Shown here piece after piece: positions 1 through 9,254 of a stretch of 64,000 nt of DNA (positions are counted from its first letter, which is position 1; the number at the start of each line of letters is the position of its first letter). Both the position numbers and the translations under genes were made by a program. The stretch is from Nocardia grenadensis NBRC 108939 (GTDB taxonomy: Bacteria; Actinomycetota; Actinomycetes; Mycobacteriales; Mycobacteriaceae), in assembly GCF_001613445.1 (NCBI RefSeq), contig NZ_BDCJ01000012.1, forward strand, positions 124,001 to 188,000. The letters run 5' to 3'. The notes under the pieces were generated by a model, which was not told the origin of the DNA, searched no databases, and worked only from the letters and a program-made list of their open reading frames with translations.

Positions 1-1
1 C

Positions 2-145
2 GAACTCGGGCTCTCGCTGCACGGGATCATGCGCGGGATCAAGATGTGGGCGGAGGCCCATATGGACGAGGTGCAGGCCAATCGCGAGAAGTTCGACCTC
101 GGCTCGTCCGCGCCCGAAGCCGTCGGCGTGAACGGTCCGTCCTAG
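2..145 (+). CDS. C-terminal end of an unrecognised protein (partial)
   Basis: An open frame enters from the left edge and ends at TAG 143-145. The visible 47 residues contain HGIMRGIKMWAEAHMDEV and end in VGVNGPS, which looks like a helical C-terminus with a flexible tail. I do not recognise the family from this fragment. Its stop overlaps tail-to-tail by a few bases with the stop of the TetR gene on the other strand. Confidence 0.5.
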   Translation, partial: ELGLSLHGIMRGIKMWAEAHMDEVQANREKFDLGSSAPEAVGVNGPS

Positions 146-801
146 CCCCGCTCCGGTCCGACCAGGCCGCCGACCAGCGCCCGGAGCCCGAGCAGATAGG
201 TGTCCTCGGCCGTCAACTCGACCCAGCGCGGGCCGAGTTCGGCCAGACGCGGCAGATTATCCGGATCCAGATCGGCGAAGACCTGCGCGCGGAAGGTGGG
301 GCGGTCGGCGGCGGCGCGCTGGGCGGAGCGGGCGCGGATGATGATCTCGCCCGCCGTGTAGTGCCAGATGATGCGATAGGCGCGGACTGCTTCGTCGAGG
401 GTGAACCCGCAGCCGACGGCGCCGTCGATGATCGCTTCGGGGGCCCAGAGCGCGGCGACGCCGAGTAGATCGTCGGCGGCGAGGATCTCGACCATCCAGG
501 CGCGCGCGGCGAGGACATCGTGCATCGCGCGCGCGGCGGTGATCATCCGCTCGCGGGGATCCGCGGGTAGCGGGGGCCATTCCACGTGGTCGGCGTAGTC
601 CTCGAGGAGTAGCCGCAGCAGTTCGTCCTTGTCACGGACGTGGTGGTAGAGGGCCATCGGGGTACAGCCGAGTTCGGTGGCCACCCGGCGCATGGTGAGC
701 GCGGCCGGGCCGTCGGCGGCGACCACCGCGTCGGCGGCGGTCACGATCTCGGCGCGGGAGATCTTCGGCGGTCTGCCGGTGCGCGGCGCGGACTCGGTCA
801 T
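142..801 (-). CDS. TetR/AcrR family repressor, divergent from an MFS exporter
   Basis: The protein has an N-terminal TetR DNA-binding domain: the segment ALTMRRVATELGCTPMALYH is a classic TetR helix-turn-helix, followed by the usual HVRDKDEL helix. A larger ligand-binding region follows. I chose ATG at 801 (MTESAPRTGRPPK) because a GTG at 840 would add residues unlike the family and would lie under the -35 of the opposite promoter. No strong Shine-Dalgarno precedes it. The gene is divergent from the MFS gene at 869, and a perfect inverted repeat lies between them, so it most likely represses that exporter. The ligand is unknown. Confidence 0.85.
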   Translation of the reverse strand: MTESAPRTGRPPKISRAEIVTAADAVVAADGPAALTMRRVATELGCTPMALYHHVRDKDELLRLLLEDYADHVEWPPLPADPRERMITAARAMHDVLAARAWMVEILAADDLLGVAALWAPEAIIDGAVGCGFTLDEAVRAYRIIWHYTAGEIIIRARSAQRAAADRPTFRAQVFADLDPDNLPRLAELGPRWVELTAEDTYLLGLRALVGGLVGPERG

Positions 802-833
802 GGGGTCATCTTGGCGCATCGTCGCTCGCGCTC

Positions 834-868
834 TGGACACGGCCTTGCTGTGACGCTACTTTTTATAC
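834..868 (+). promoter_or_regulatory. Promoter of the MFS gene, apparently leaderless
   Basis: TGGACA at 834-839 and TACTTT at 857-862 are separated by 17 bp, a good SigA-type arrangement (TANNNT -10). The expected transcription start, seven bases after the -10, falls on the GTG at 869, the only in-frame start before the first membrane helix. This suggests a leaderless mRNA. The assignment is inferred from spacing only. Confidence 0.55.
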
Positions 869-881
869 GTGTATAAAAAGT
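858..881. promoter_or_regulatory. TetR-type operator (perfect 11-bp inverted repeat)
   Basis: Arms ACTTTTTATAC (858-868) and GTATAAAAAGT (871-881) are perfect reverse complements around a 2-bp GT spacer. The repeat overlaps the -10 and the start codon of the MFS gene, so a bound repressor would block transcription initiation directly. It lies 57 bp upstream of the TetR start, so autoregulation is also plausible. Confidence 0.8.
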
Positions 882-2311
882 TCTCCGGCCGATCGTCGCT
901 CGCCCTCGTGGCCGTGGCGACGGCCCAGTTCATGGTCGCGCTGGATATGGCGGTGATGAACGTCGCGCTACCCTCCATCCGCGCCGACCTCGGCTTCGCG
1001 CCCCTGGATCTGGCCTGGGTGGTGCATATCTACGCGCTGACCTTCGGCGGATTCCTGCTGCTCGGTGGTACCGCGAGCGACCTGTTCGGCCGGCGGCGGT
1101 TGCTCACCGCCGGACTGGTGGTCTTCGGTATCGCCTCGCTGGCCGGTGGGCTGGCACAGCAACCGTGGCAGCTCGTGGCCGCCCGCGCCGTCCAGGGTTG
1201 TGCGGCCGCGGCCCTGGCCCCCGCCGCACTGGCGATACTCACCACGACATTCACCGCCGGCCCCGCCCGAGTCCGCGCACTCGGCGTCTGGAGTGCGGTG
1301 AACGCGGCCGGCGGTGCCAGCGGTGTGCTGGTCGGCGGGTTGCTCACCGAATACGCCGAGTGGCGCTGGGTGCTGCTGATCAATGTGCCACTGGTGGCTG
1401 TGGCGGTGGCCGCGGGCGCAGCCGGGATCGGCGCCGAGAGCCGGCCCGCCACCGGGCGCCGGCTCGATCTGCCCGGGGCGGTACTCGTCACCGCCGGAAT
1501 CGGTCTGGTGGTGACCGGCGTGATCCGCACCGACCGGTACGGCTGGTCGGCTCCGGTCACCGTGGCGACCCTGACGGCGGGTGTGCTGTTGCTGGCCGCG
1601 TTCGTCCTGGTCGAAAAGTACTCGCTCGCACCGCTGGTACGGCTCGGGTTGTTCGCCGATCGCTGGGTCCGCGGTGCGAACCTCTTCGTCTTCCTCGCCG
1701 CCGGTGGCCAATTCGCGGCCTTCTACCTGGTCTCGCTCTATATGCAGCAGGTGCTGGGAATGGGCGCGGGCGCCACCGGGGCCGGCTTCCTGCCCTTCTC
1801 GGTGACGAGCGTGGCCGGCATCGTGCTCGCCACCAGAGCCGGCGCGGGCAGATCACCCCGGCCGATCCTGATCGCGGGTGGGCTGGTCACCGCATCCGGG
1901 CTGTTGTGGTTCGCCGCGATCGGCCCGGACGGCGGCTTCCTCACCGATGTCCTGGGACCGTCGATCGTCACCGGCCTGGGTATCGGACTGTGCCTCGCCC
2001 CGGCCGCCGTGGCGGCATCGACGGGCGTGGACGCCCGGGAGGCCGGTACGGCGTCGGGTGTGTTCAACAGTTCCCGTCAGCTCGGCGGATGTGTGGGGGT
2101 CGCGGTACTGGCAACCGTGGCCGCGAGCCGGACCGGCACGGCCACCGATCCCGCCGCACTCAGTAGCGGTTACGCACTGGCTCTGGTGATCTGCGCCGCG
2201 GTCTTCGTGCTGGCGGCCGGGGTGGCCGCCGTGATCCTGCCCCGGCGTGCGGAGCCGAGTGCCGACGAGACCACCCGGCCCGGCGAGCCACGCGGCCGGG
2301 TACCGGCGTGA
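869..2311 (+). CDS. MFS drug-efflux transporter (DHA2/EmrB-QacA type)
   Basis: This 480-residue protein is almost entirely hydrophobic helices and begins with a first helix containing FMVALDMAVMNVALPSIRADL, the D1-type signature of the DHA2 branch of the major facilitator superfamily. GTASDLFGRRRLL is the conserved loop 2-3 motif. It should be a proton-coupled exporter of small, probably hydrophobic compounds at the inner membrane. The GTG start at 869 sits inside the TetR operator and there is no Shine-Dalgarno, consistent with leaderless translation. The paired TetR regulator suggests substrate-induced expression. The substrate cannot be read from sequence. Confidence 0.9.
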   Translation: MYKKFSGRSSLALVAVATAQFMVALDMAVMNVALPSIRADLGFAPLDLAWVVHIYALTFGGFLLLGGTASDLFGRRRLLTAGLVVFGIASLAGGLAQQPWQLVAARAVQGCAAAALAPAALAILTTTFTAGPARVRALGVWSAVNAAGGASGVLVGGLLTEYAEWRWVLLINVPLVAVAVAAGAAGIGAESRPATGRRLDLPGAVLVTAGIGLVVTGVIRTDRYGWSAPVTVATLTAGVLLLAAFVLVEKYSLAPLVRLGLFADRWVRGANLFVFLAAGGQFAAFYLVSLYMQQVLGMGAGATGAGFLPFSVTSVAGIVLATRAGAGRSPRPILIAGGLVTASGLLWFAAIGPDGGFLTDVLGPSIVTGLGIGLCLAPAAVAASTGVDAREAGTASGVFNSSRQLGGCVGVAVLATVAASRTGTATDPAALSSGYALALVICAAVFVLAAGVAAVILPRRAEPSADETTRPGEPRGRVPA

Positions 2312-2403
2312 CGGCCCGGGAGCGCCGATCCGCTCCCGGGCACAGCCGCCGGCACGTACTTCCGCCCAACTGCTCATACGAATACCTACGAGAGGAATCG
2401 AAT

Positions 2404-2790
2404 ATGACCACCGCAATCGACCTGTTCGCGCGCGCCCTGACCTTCCACCCCGAGGGCCGGGTACGGACCGGCGAACGCCGGATGCGCGACGGTACGGACG
2501 GCTGGCAGCTGGCCGCGTTCCACGTCGAGACCGACGCCGACGTCCACGCCGACCACTGGGAGATCCATCCCGGATCAGAGGAGGCCGTGTGCTGTCTGTC
2601 CGGTGCGCTGCGGCTCTACCTGCGCCCGGACCACCCCGGCGACACCGAGACCGAAGTGCGTCTGAGCGCGGGCACGGCATTCGTCGTACCACGTAACCGC
2701 TGGCATCGGCTCGAACTCGACCAACCGTCCGACATCATGTCGATCGGGTTGCGGGACGGGACGCGGATGGAGCCGGTCACCGGCCCCTGA
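2404..2790 (+). CDS. Cupin-domain protein
   Basis: A 128-residue single cupin. The first motif region is HADHWEIHPGSEEAVCCLSG and the second is GTAFVVPRNRWHRLEL, with His and Glu at metal-ligand-like positions, so a divalent metal site is possible. The start ATG at 2404 follows GAGAGGAATCG, a good ribosome binding site. The gene begins about 90 bp after the MFS gene and may be co-transcribed with it, which could link it to resistance or modification of the exported compound. The exact function is unknown. Confidence 0.8.
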   Translation: MTTAIDLFARALTFHPEGRVRTGERRMRDGTDGWQLAAFHVETDADVHADHWEIHPGSEEAVCCLSGALRLYLRPDHPGDTETEVRLSAGTAFVVPRNRWHRLELDQPSDIMSIGLRDGTRMEPVTGP

Positions 2791-2817
2791 CGCCGGCCTC
2801 CGCCCGGCCGCAGTGGG

Positions 2818-3735
2818 TCAGCGGCGGGACGGGAACGGGATACGGTCCAGATCCGCGGCCACCACTATCTCGCCCCCGAACTCCCGCCGCGCCTCGGCCA
2901 GATGCTGGTCGAGGCCGGGATAGCGCTGCGAGAAATGGGTCAGGACCAGGGTCCGCGCACCGGCGTCGGCGGCGATCCGGGCGGCCTGTCCGGCGGTGAG
3001 ATGACCGTGCTCGGTGGCCAGCCGGGCATCGGCTTCGACGAAGGTCGCTTCGATCACCAGCATGTCCACTCCCGCGGCGAGTGCCCGGGCCCCGGGACAG
3101 ATGCGGGTGTCCATGACGAACGCGAAACTCTGGCCGCGCCGCAGCGTACTCACCTCGTCGAGGGTCACGGTCCGGCCCTGCCAGTCGATCTCGCCCTCGC
3201 GTTGCAGACGGCCCACCATCGGGCCGTGCAGGCCCAGTTCGGCCAGCGCCTCCGGCCGGATGGTCCGGTAATCGGGTTCGGTGAGCCGGTAACCGAACGC
3301 TTCCACCGGATGGTCCAGCGGGGCGGCGGTGATCTCGAAGGGAGCGCCGGGAGCCGGTAATGCGCCCGGCCCGGTGATCGGCCGCTGCCGGAGTTCGACC
3401 GTCCGGTGGTAGGCGGTCGCGTCGCAGAGGTTGTCGAAGAACCGCCGGCCCGAGGCCGGGAAGTAGGTGTCGATCGGGTGTGGGACCCGGTCCAGGTTGA
3501 TCCGCTGCACCACCCCGGCCAGGCCCAGGCTGTGGTCACCGTGGAAGTGGGTGATCGCGATCCTGGTCAGGTCGGTCGCGGAGATCCCGGCACGGATCAT
3601 CTGCCGCTGGGTGCCCTCGCCGGGATCGAACAGTACGACCTCACCACCCCAGCGCAGTGCGTATCCATTGTGATTGCGCTGGGTCGTCGGCACCTGGCTC
3701 GCGGTGCCCAATACGACCAGTTCCCGCTGTGACAT
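2818..3735 (-). CDS. rnz: Ribonuclease Z (tRNA 3'-processing endonuclease)
   Basis: A 305-residue metallo-beta-lactamase-fold protein that removes 3' trailers from tRNA precursors. The zinc motif HFHGDH is at residues 63-68. Upstream are [17 protein letters not shown] and [11 protein letters not shown], both typical of RNase Z, and a C-terminal LTHFSQRY carries further ligands. Length fits the bacterial family. It is a stand-alone gene between a cupin gene on the other strand and the DUF4190 gene upstream. Confidence 0.95.
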   Translation of the reverse strand: MSQRELVVLGTASQVPTTQRNHNGYALRWGGEVVLFDPGEGTQRQMIRAGISATDLTRIAITHFHGDHSLGLAGVVQRINLDRVPHPIDTYFPASGRRFFDNLCDATAYHRTVELRQRPITGPGALPAPGAPFEITAAPLDHPVEAFGYRLTEPDYRTIRPEALAELGLHGPMVGRLQREGEIDWQGRTVTLDEVSTLRRGQSFAFVMDTRICPGARALAAGVDMLVIEATFVEADARLATEHGHLTAGQAARIAADAGARTLVLTHFSQRYPGLDQHLAEARREFGGEIVVAADLDRIPFPSRR

Positions 3736-3897
3736 CTATCCGCACCACGGCGGCGCGGCCGCCCCTGTCGCCGCCGCGAATCCACCGGCGCCTCGTTCAT
3801 CGGGCATGGGCCAGACGATATCCGCCGCCGCGGCGCCGCGTAGTACGTGGGCGCAAGTGCGACCGGAACGGGCCGCGGTGGCCGGCTGTACCTCCGG

Positions 3898-4989
3898 TCA
3901 GCCGAACGATTCGTTGGGTACGATCTCGGTCCCGGTGAGGAGCAACCCGACCACCACGCCCACCACGAGACATAGCGCGGCGGCGATGGCCGCCCACTTG
4001 CCCAGGGGCTCGCCACGGATATGGCCGATGACTCCGAGCACGATACCGGCGGCGCCGAACACGATCGGACAGAACAACAGTGAAACCGCGGCGCAGACGA
4101 AACCGATGATGGACAGCACCTGCGGCCCCGAACGTTCCGGCTTCCGGTCGGCGCCATACGGCTGGTACTGCTGGTGTTGTTCGGGGTAGGCGGGATAACC
4201 CCCGGCACCGGGAGCCCCGCCCGGCCGGCCGCTCTGCTGTCCGCCCGGCGCGCCGCCGCCGGACCATCCGGGAGCACCGCCCCAGCCCGCCTGTTCCTGC
4301 GGACCCCACCCGGTCTGTTCCCCCGCACCCCACCCGGACTGTTCCTGCGCACCCCAGCCGCCCTGGCCGCCGTACCCGCCACTCGACTGCCCGCCGTACC
4401 CGCCCTGCGGTGGGTACTGTCCACCGCCCGGTGGCGGATACGGCGACCCGCCCTGGGCCTGCCCGGAACCCGGGTACCCGCCGGGTGACTGCTGCTGCCA
4501 GGCCTGCCCTGGAGACTGCTCCTCGGGCCGGGCCGACCATGCCTGCGGGGGTACTTCGCCGCCGGGCGGTCGCTGCTCCGGGGTGCCGGGGTGCCGACCG
4601 TACTCGAAGGCGCCGGCGCCTTCGCCGGACCCCGGCGCGGCCTGTTCCGGCCCGGACGCCGGCCGAGACTCCCGGCCGAGCAGTTTCGGCAGGTACTCGG
4701 TGGGTGGTTCGTCGGACCGTGCCGCCTGACCACCGTGCGGTTCGCCGCCCTCCGGCGGCTGCGGAGCGCCGGCCCCCGCCCCACCCGCCGGGGGCTCGGG
4801 AGTGTTACCCGGGGTCTGCGTCTCGTCGGGAGGTTGCGGAGCGTTGGGGGTGATGTACGGCTCGTCCGGTGCTTCCCGCGGGCGTTCCGCCGCAGGCCGG
4901 CCGGTGGCGCCGGAATCGGGTTCCGGCCGGTCTGTGCTTCTGTCCTCCGGCCGGTCGCCGGAGTCGCGCGGGTCCTGCGGTGTGCTCAT
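3898..4989 (-). CDS. Pro/Gly/Gln-rich DUF4190-type membrane protein
   Basis: A 363-residue protein. The first ~290 residues are hydrophilic and low-complexity, rich in Pro, Gly, Gln and Glu. The C-terminal ~70 residues hold two hydrophobic helices (IIGFVCAAVSLLFCPIVFG and WAAIAAALCLVVGVVVGLLL) separated by a GHIRGEPLGKW loop, the DUF4190 pattern. The ATG at 4989 follows GAGGAGACGTG; an upstream extension of the frame has no start support. Residues roughly 210-245 contain four consecutive GWG-based octads (GWGAQEQS and variants). Function is unknown; such proteins are common in actinobacterial envelopes. Confidence 0.75.
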   Translation of the reverse strand: MSTPQDPRDSGDRPEDRSTDRPEPDSGATGRPAAERPREAPDEPYITPNAPQPPDETQTPGNTPEPPAGGAGAGAPQPPEGGEPHGGQAARSDEPPTEYLPKLLGRESRPASGPEQAAPGSGEGAGAFEYGRHPGTPEQRPPGGEVPPQAWSARPEEQSPGQAWQQQSPGGYPGSGQAQGGSPYPPPGGGQYPPQGGYGGQSSGGYGGQGGWGAQEQSGWGAGEQTGWGPQEQAGWGGAPGWSGGGAPGGQQSGRPGGAPGAGGYPAYPEQHQQYQPYGADRKPERSGPQVLSIIGFVCAAVSLLFCPIVFGAAGIVLGVIGHIRGEPLGKWAAIAAALCLVVGVVVGLLLTGTEIVPNESFG

Positions 4990-5068
4990 CACGTCTCCTC
5001 GTTCGAATCGTCGAGGGCTCGTAGGCCGGTACCGCGGTGCGGGCGCAGCGTCAGCTGGCGGGTCGTCC

Positions 5069-5314
5069 CTATTCGGGTTCTTCCTCGATGTGCATGGCGG
5101 CGGCCTCGGCGGGGCGGTTGTCGTCGTCGGCCCGGTCACGCCGGTCCGGTTCCTGCCGCAGCTCGTCGGCTATGCCGAGACGGCCGTCGTCGTCGCTCTC
5201 ACGGTTGTGAATGCGCAGGTCCGCGGGTGGGTCCTCGATATAGCGTTCGTAGGCGCGGACCTCGTCCTCCTGGTCGTCGTCGCCCATATCGGGCTCTCGT
5301 GGTTCGCGATCCAT
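5069..5314 (-). CDS. Small acidic DUF5709-like protein
   Basis: An 81-residue, strongly acidic, charged protein ending in AEAAAMHIEEEPE, a tail that resembles the DUF5709 family of small actinobacterial proteins. There is no hydrophobic segment. The start at 5314 is not backed by a clear ribosome binding site; an internal ATG at 5287 is an alternative. Function is unknown. Confidence 0.5.
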   Translation of the reverse strand: MDREPREPDMGDDDQEDEVRAYERYIEDPPADLRIHNRESDDDGRLGIADELRQEPDRRDRADDDNRPAEAAAMHIEEEPE

Positions 5315-5388
5315 ACCAACCAGTATGCGCCGCCGCGGGGCCGCTCGGCGGGACCGTGACCAGCGGTGTCGTCGCCCGCCCCCGAACG

Positions 5389-5426
5389 CCGAGCGGCCCC
5401 GGACCGATGGGTCCGGGGCCGCTCGG
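5389..5426 (-). terminator. Terminator hairpin after prs
   Basis: Arms at 5389-5405 and 5410-5426 form a perfect 17-bp stem around the 4-base loop GATG, ten bases after the prs stop codon. There is no U-run in the prs direction, as is usual for high-GC actinobacteria. Confidence 0.8.
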
Positions 5427-5435
5427 AAAAGAGGA

Positions 5436-6416
5436 TCAGGCGTTGCCGTTGAACAGTCCGGTCACCGAACCGTTCTCGAACACCTCACGGATGGTGCGGG
5501 CCAGCAGCGGCGCGATCGACAGCACGGTGAGCTGCGGGAACTTCTTGTCCTCGGTGATCGGCAGGGTGTTGGTCACCACGACCTCCCGGGCACCGCAGGA
5601 TGCGAGCCGCTCGGCGGCCGGGGCGCTCAGCACGCCGTGCGTCGCGGCGATGACCACATCGCCGGCACCCGCCTCACGCAGGACGTTCACCGCGCCCGCG
5701 ATGGTGCCGCCGGTGTCGATCATATCGTCGATGAGGATGCAGGTGCGGCCCTCGACCGAGCCGACCACCCGGTTCGACTTCACCTGGTTCGGGACCAGCG
5801 GATCACGGGTCTTGTGGATGAACGCCAGCGGCGCGCCGTCCAGCGAATCCGCCCACTTCTCCGCCACCCGGACCCGGCCGGAATCGGGGGAGACCACGGT
5901 GATGTTGTCGAGGCTGTAGTTGGTGCGCACGTACTCGGCGAGCTGCAGCTGCGCGTGCATATGGTCGACCGGGCCGTCGAAGAAGCCCTGGATCTGGTCG
6001 GTGTGCAGATCGACGGTGACGATCCGATCGGCACCCGCGGTCTTGAGCAGATCAGCGACCAGGCGGGCCGAGATGGGCTCGCGGCCGCGGTGCTTCTTGT
6101 CCTGCCGGGCGTAGGGGTAGAACGGCAGGATCGCGGTGATCCGCTTGGCCGAACCGCGCTTGAGCGCGTCGATCATGATCAGCTGTTCCATCAGCCACTG
6201 GTTCAGCGGCGCCGGAAAGCTCTGCAGGACGAAAGCGTCGGAACCGCGGACCGATTCCTCGAACCGGACGAAGATCTCTCCGTTCGCGAAATCACGCGCG
6301 GTCTGCGGGGTCACATGAACGTCGAGTTCCTTGGCGACCTGCTCGGCTAGTTCGGGGTGCGAGCGTCCGGCGAAGAGCATCAGGTTCTTCTGGTTGTCGA
6401 TCCATGACGCGGTCAC
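5436..6416 (-). CDS. prs: Ribose-phosphate pyrophosphokinase (PRPP synthase)
   Basis: A 326-residue cytoplasmic enzyme that transfers pyrophosphate from ATP to ribose-5-phosphate, giving PRPP for purine, pyrimidine, His, Trp and decaprenyl-phosphoryl-arabinose synthesis. Visible hallmarks are [20 protein letters not shown] near the N-terminus, the flexible loop [20 protein letters not shown], the metal motif [14 protein letters not shown], and the PRPP-binding loop [14 protein letters not shown]. The GTG start overlaps the glmU stop (GTGA), indicating translational coupling in a glmU-prs operon, as in M. tuberculosis Rv1018c-Rv1017c. A strong hairpin follows the gene. Confidence 0.98.
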   Translation of the reverse strand: MTASWIDNQKNLMLFAGRSHPELAEQVAKELDVHVTPQTARDFANGEIFVRFEESVRGSDAFVLQSFPAPLNQWLMEQLIMIDALKRGSAKRITAILPFYPYARQDKKHRGREPISARLVADLLKTAGADRIVTVDLHTDQIQGFFDGPVDHMHAQLQLAEYVRTNYSLDNITVVSPDSGRVRVAEKWADSLDGAPLAFIHKTRDPLVPNQVKSNRVVGSVEGRTCILIDDMIDTGGTIAGAVNVLREAGAGDVVIAATHGVLSAPAAERLASCGAREVVVTNTLPITEDKKFPQLTVLSIAPLLARTIREVFENGSVTGLFNGNA

Positions 6417-7903
6417 TGCTGGTTGCCATCCTTAAGCTTTATTGCCCGACCTGGTGTCTCCGCGGCGGCGAGGGCCTTGGCCGCCGCATCTGCTGCAGCG
6501 GTTCCCGGCCGTTTCCGCTGCACCCAGTTCTCGATATTGCGTTGCGTTCCGCCGGACACCGCCAACGCGCCCGGTGGGACGTCTTCCCGCAGTACAGTAC
6601 CTGCCCCGGTGTAGGCGCCGTCACCCACGGTCACCGGGGCGATGAACATCGTATCGCTGCCGGTACGCACGTGTGACCCCACGACGGTGCGGTGCTTGCG
6701 CACCCCGTCGTAGTTCACGAACACACTGGATGCTCCGATGTTGCTGTACTCGCCGATGGTGGCGTCGCCGATATAGGTCAGGTGCGGGATCTTGGTGTGC
6801 CGGCCGATCTCGACGTTCTTGGTCTCCACGAAGGCGCCGATCTTGCCCGACTCGCCCAACACCGTGCCCGGCCGCAGATAGCTGAACGGACCGACCGTCG
6901 CATCCGCGGCGATCGTCGCGGCCTCACCGTGGGTGCGGATCACCCGGGCGCCGTCCCCGACCACCGAATTGGTGAGGGTGGAGTCCGGGCCGATCTCGGC
7001 CTCCTCGCCGACCACCGTCGTACCCAGCAGTTGGACCCCCGGGCGCACCACGGTGTCGCGGCCGATTCGGACATCGGTATCGATCCAGGTGGTGGCGGGA
7101 TCCATGATGGTCACGCCGGCGCGCATATGGCGTTCCAGAATGTAGCGATTGAGTGTCCGGGCCGCGGCGGCCAGCTGTACGCGGTCGTTCACGCCGGTGA
7201 CCTTGGCCGAATCCACCAGGCGGGCGCCCTGTACGGGGTAGCCGGCCTCGCGGGCGAGTTTCAGGACATCGGTCAGATACAGCTCGTGCTGGGCGTTGGC
7301 GGTGGATAGCCGGCCCAGCATGGTGCGCAGCACCCCGGCGTCGAAGGCGTACACGCCGGAATTGACCTCGCGGATCGTGGCCTGCTCCGGGGTCGCGTCG
7401 GCATGCTCGACGATCTCGGCGACCTCACCGTCGGCGTCACGCACGATCCGGCCATAGCCGTTGGGATCGTCGGGGACGAAGGTGAGGACCGTGACAGCGG
7501 GGCGCTCGGAATAGCTGCGATGCTCGTCGAGCAGCGCGGCGAGGGTGTGCCCGTCCAGCAGCGGGACATCCCCGGACGTGACGATGACGTCACCGGAGAA
7601 ATCGGTGGGCAGGCCGGTGAGCCCGACCTGAACGGCGTGCCCGGTGCCCAGCTGCTCCTCCTGCACCACCGGCACAATCTCCCGGTCGAGTTCGCCTGCC
7701 ACCGCGGCCGCGGCCGCTCCGACCTGCTCCCGGTCGTGCCCCACCACCGTCACCAGATGGCGCGGGTCGATGGCGTGGGCCGCGTACAGTGCGTGCGCCA
7801 GCATGCTGCGCCCGGCGAGCGGGTGCAGCACCTTGGGCGTCTTCGACCGCATTCTCGTACCGGCACCTGCGGCTAGCACGATGACGGCGGTCTGCTCCTG
7901 CAT
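6413..7903 (-). CDS. glmU: Bifunctional GlcNAc-1-P uridyltransferase / GlcN-1-P acetyltransferase
   Basis: A 496-residue enzyme for the last two steps to UDP-GlcNAc, the precursor of peptidoglycan and mycothiol. The N-terminal Rossmann domain starts [20 protein letters not shown], the uridyltransferase signature. The C-terminal half is a left-handed beta-helix of hexapeptide repeats (for example [43 protein letters not shown]) that forms the acetyltransferase site. The C-terminal tail of about 40 residues beyond the helix matches the longer mycobacterial forms. It overlaps prs downstream, and tRNA-Gln lies just upstream on the same strand. Confidence 0.98.
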   Translation of the reverse strand: MQEQTAVIVLAAGAGTRMRSKTPKVLHPLAGRSMLAHALYAAHAIDPRHLVTVVGHDREQVGAAAAAVAGELDREIVPVVQEEQLGTGHAVQVGLTGLPTDFSGDVIVTSGDVPLLDGHTLAALLDEHRSYSERPAVTVLTFVPDDPNGYGRIVRDADGEVAEIVEHADATPEQATIREVNSGVYAFDAGVLRTMLGRLSTANAQHELYLTDVLKLAREAGYPVQGARLVDSAKVTGVNDRVQLAAAARTLNRYILERHMRAGVTIMDPATTWIDTDVRIGRDTVVRPGVQLLGTTVVGEEAEIGPDSTLTNSVVGDGARVIRTHGEAATIAADATVGPFSYLRPGTVLGESGKIGAFVETKNVEIGRHTKIPHLTYIGDATIGEYSNIGASSVFVNYDGVRKHRTVVGSHVRTGSDTMFIAPVTVGDGAYTGAGTVLREDVPPGALAVSGGTQRNIENWVQRKRPGTAAADAAAKALAAAETPGRAIKLKDGNQQ

Positions 7904-7946
7904 GAATCTCCCTCGGGCCGACGATGGTCATCGTGCACGCGAGCTG

Positions 7947-8017
7947 CTCCGCCGCCAGGACTCGAACCTGAACTATCTGAACCAAAATCAGAGGTGCTGC
8001 CATTACACTACGGCGGA
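7947..8017 (-). tRNA. tRNA-Gln (anticodon TTG)
   Basis: Read on the minus strand, the acceptor stem TCCGCCG pairs with CGGCGGA. The D-arm contains AGTGTAATGGCAGCAC. The anticodon stem-loop is TCTGA-TTTTGGT-TCAGA with anticodon TTG, and the T-arm is CAGGTTCGAGTCCTG. The discriminator is G and no CCA is encoded. Its place next to glmU and a divergent TetR gene is the mycobacterial arrangement. Confidence 0.95.
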
Positions 8018-8243
8018 CTGTCACACCGGCGGGTACCCGAAACCCGTCGCTGTGCCCCGGCACGGGAACGATACTCGCATGCCACCCCGGGATACGTCGA
8101 ACCGTGGTGGTGGCGACACGCCAGCGGCCCGGTGCCGCCCGGGTGTCTCCGGCAGCCAGAGGTCTGGGACAGTTGATCTCGATGGTTCTGGTCGCAGGTC
8201 CGGCTCCGGCCCCCGCGGCCCCGATAACCAGGGAGGCGGGAAC

Positions 8244-8996
8244 GTGGCGTCGGGAGAACCGAGAACAACCGAGGAGTTGCGGGCCGCCGGTAACGCCGCA
8301 GAGTCCGCCGAGCCGGTTCCGGTGGGCCGGCAGCGGATGACGGGCACCCAGCGGCGCCAGCAGTTGATCGAGATCGGTCGCGCCCTGTTCGCCGAGCGCG
8401 GCTACGACGCCACGTCCATCGAGGAGATCGCGCAACGCGCCCTGGTTTCCAAGCCGGTCGTCTACGAGCATTTCGGCGGTAAAGAGGGGCTTTACGCGGT
8501 AGTGGTCGATCGGGAGATGTCGATGTTGCTCGACATGATCACCTCCTCGCTCACCAACAACAGGTCCCGGGTGCGGCTCGAACAGGTGGCCCTGGCCCTG
8601 CTCACCTATATCGAGCAGCGCACCGACGGGTTCCGCATCCTGGTCCGTGATCAACCGGTGTCCTCCACCGACGGCCGCTACTCGAGTCTGCTCAACGAGG
8701 CGGTCAATCAGGTGGCGCATCTGCTCGGTGGCGATTTCGAGCGCCGCGGTTTCGATATCAGCCTGGCCGGACTGTACGCACAGGCACTGGTCGGGATGGT
8801 GGCCACCACCGCCACCTGGTGGCTGGATGTGCGCAGCCCGTCCAAGGAAGTCGTCGCGGCCCATCTGGTCAATCTGTGCTGGAACGGTCTGAGTCATCTG
8901 GAGGCCGATCCCCAGCTCAGCTCCGAATGGCCCGCCGTTCCCGGCCCGCCTCCGGCGAACTCCCCGGGCGGGCAGCACAGTTCGGGCAACCGGTGA
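8244..8996 (+). CDS. TetR family regulator (Rv1019-like)
   Basis: A 250-residue regulator with an N-terminal helix-turn-helix (residues ~30-85: TGTQRRQQLIEIGRALFAE, ATSIEEIAQRALVSKPVVYE, HFGGKEGLY) and a helical C-terminal ligand domain. The last ~25 residues are a Pro/Ser/Gly-rich tail. GTG at 8244 follows GGGAGGCGGGAAC, a good ribosome binding site; the open frame upstream is spurious. It lies between glmU/tRNA-Gln and mfd as Rv1019 does in M. tuberculosis, but here mfd is ~6 kb further on because an accessory island is inserted after it. The ligand is unknown. Confidence 0.9.
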   Translation: MASGEPRTTEELRAAGNAAESAEPVPVGRQRMTGTQRRQQLIEIGRALFAERGYDATSIEEIAQRALVSKPVVYEHFGGKEGLYAVVVDREMSMLLDMITSSLTNNRSRVRLEQVALALLTYIEQRTDGFRILVRDQPVSSTDGRYSSLLNEAVNQVAHLLGGDFERRGFDISLAGLYAQALVGMVATTATWWLDVRSPSKEVVAAHLVNLCWNGLSHLEADPQLSSEWPAVPGPPPANSPGGQHSSGNR

Positions 8997-9094
8997 TGAA
9001 CTACCGGCGAACTCGGGCAAGCCGACGAATCGAGAGACGTAGCGAACACGGATGGTACGGTTCACCCATCCTTTGGGTGCTGTTCGGGCGGTAA

Positions 9095-9126
9095 GTCGGT
9101 CTACTTCGACAATGTCGGTCTACTTC
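9095..9126. repeat. 13-bp direct repeat, period 19
   Basis: GTCGGTCTACTTC occurs at 9095-9107 and 9114-9126, separated by GACAAT. It lies in the ~260-bp non-coding stretch between the TetR gene and the TnpB relic; nothing else recognisable is in that stretch. It could be a regulator site or a small duplication scar near the element's left side. Confidence 0.5.
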
Positions 9127-9254
9127 AGGATGGCTGGTTATTGGGATGACCGGGAAACGGAGCGCGCAAGCCCGGTCCCGCGGGGCCGGGTCGGTGCCCC
9201 ATACGCGTGACTCGCCGATGTTCTATCGTGTCGAGTACGACGTCGACGGTGGTG

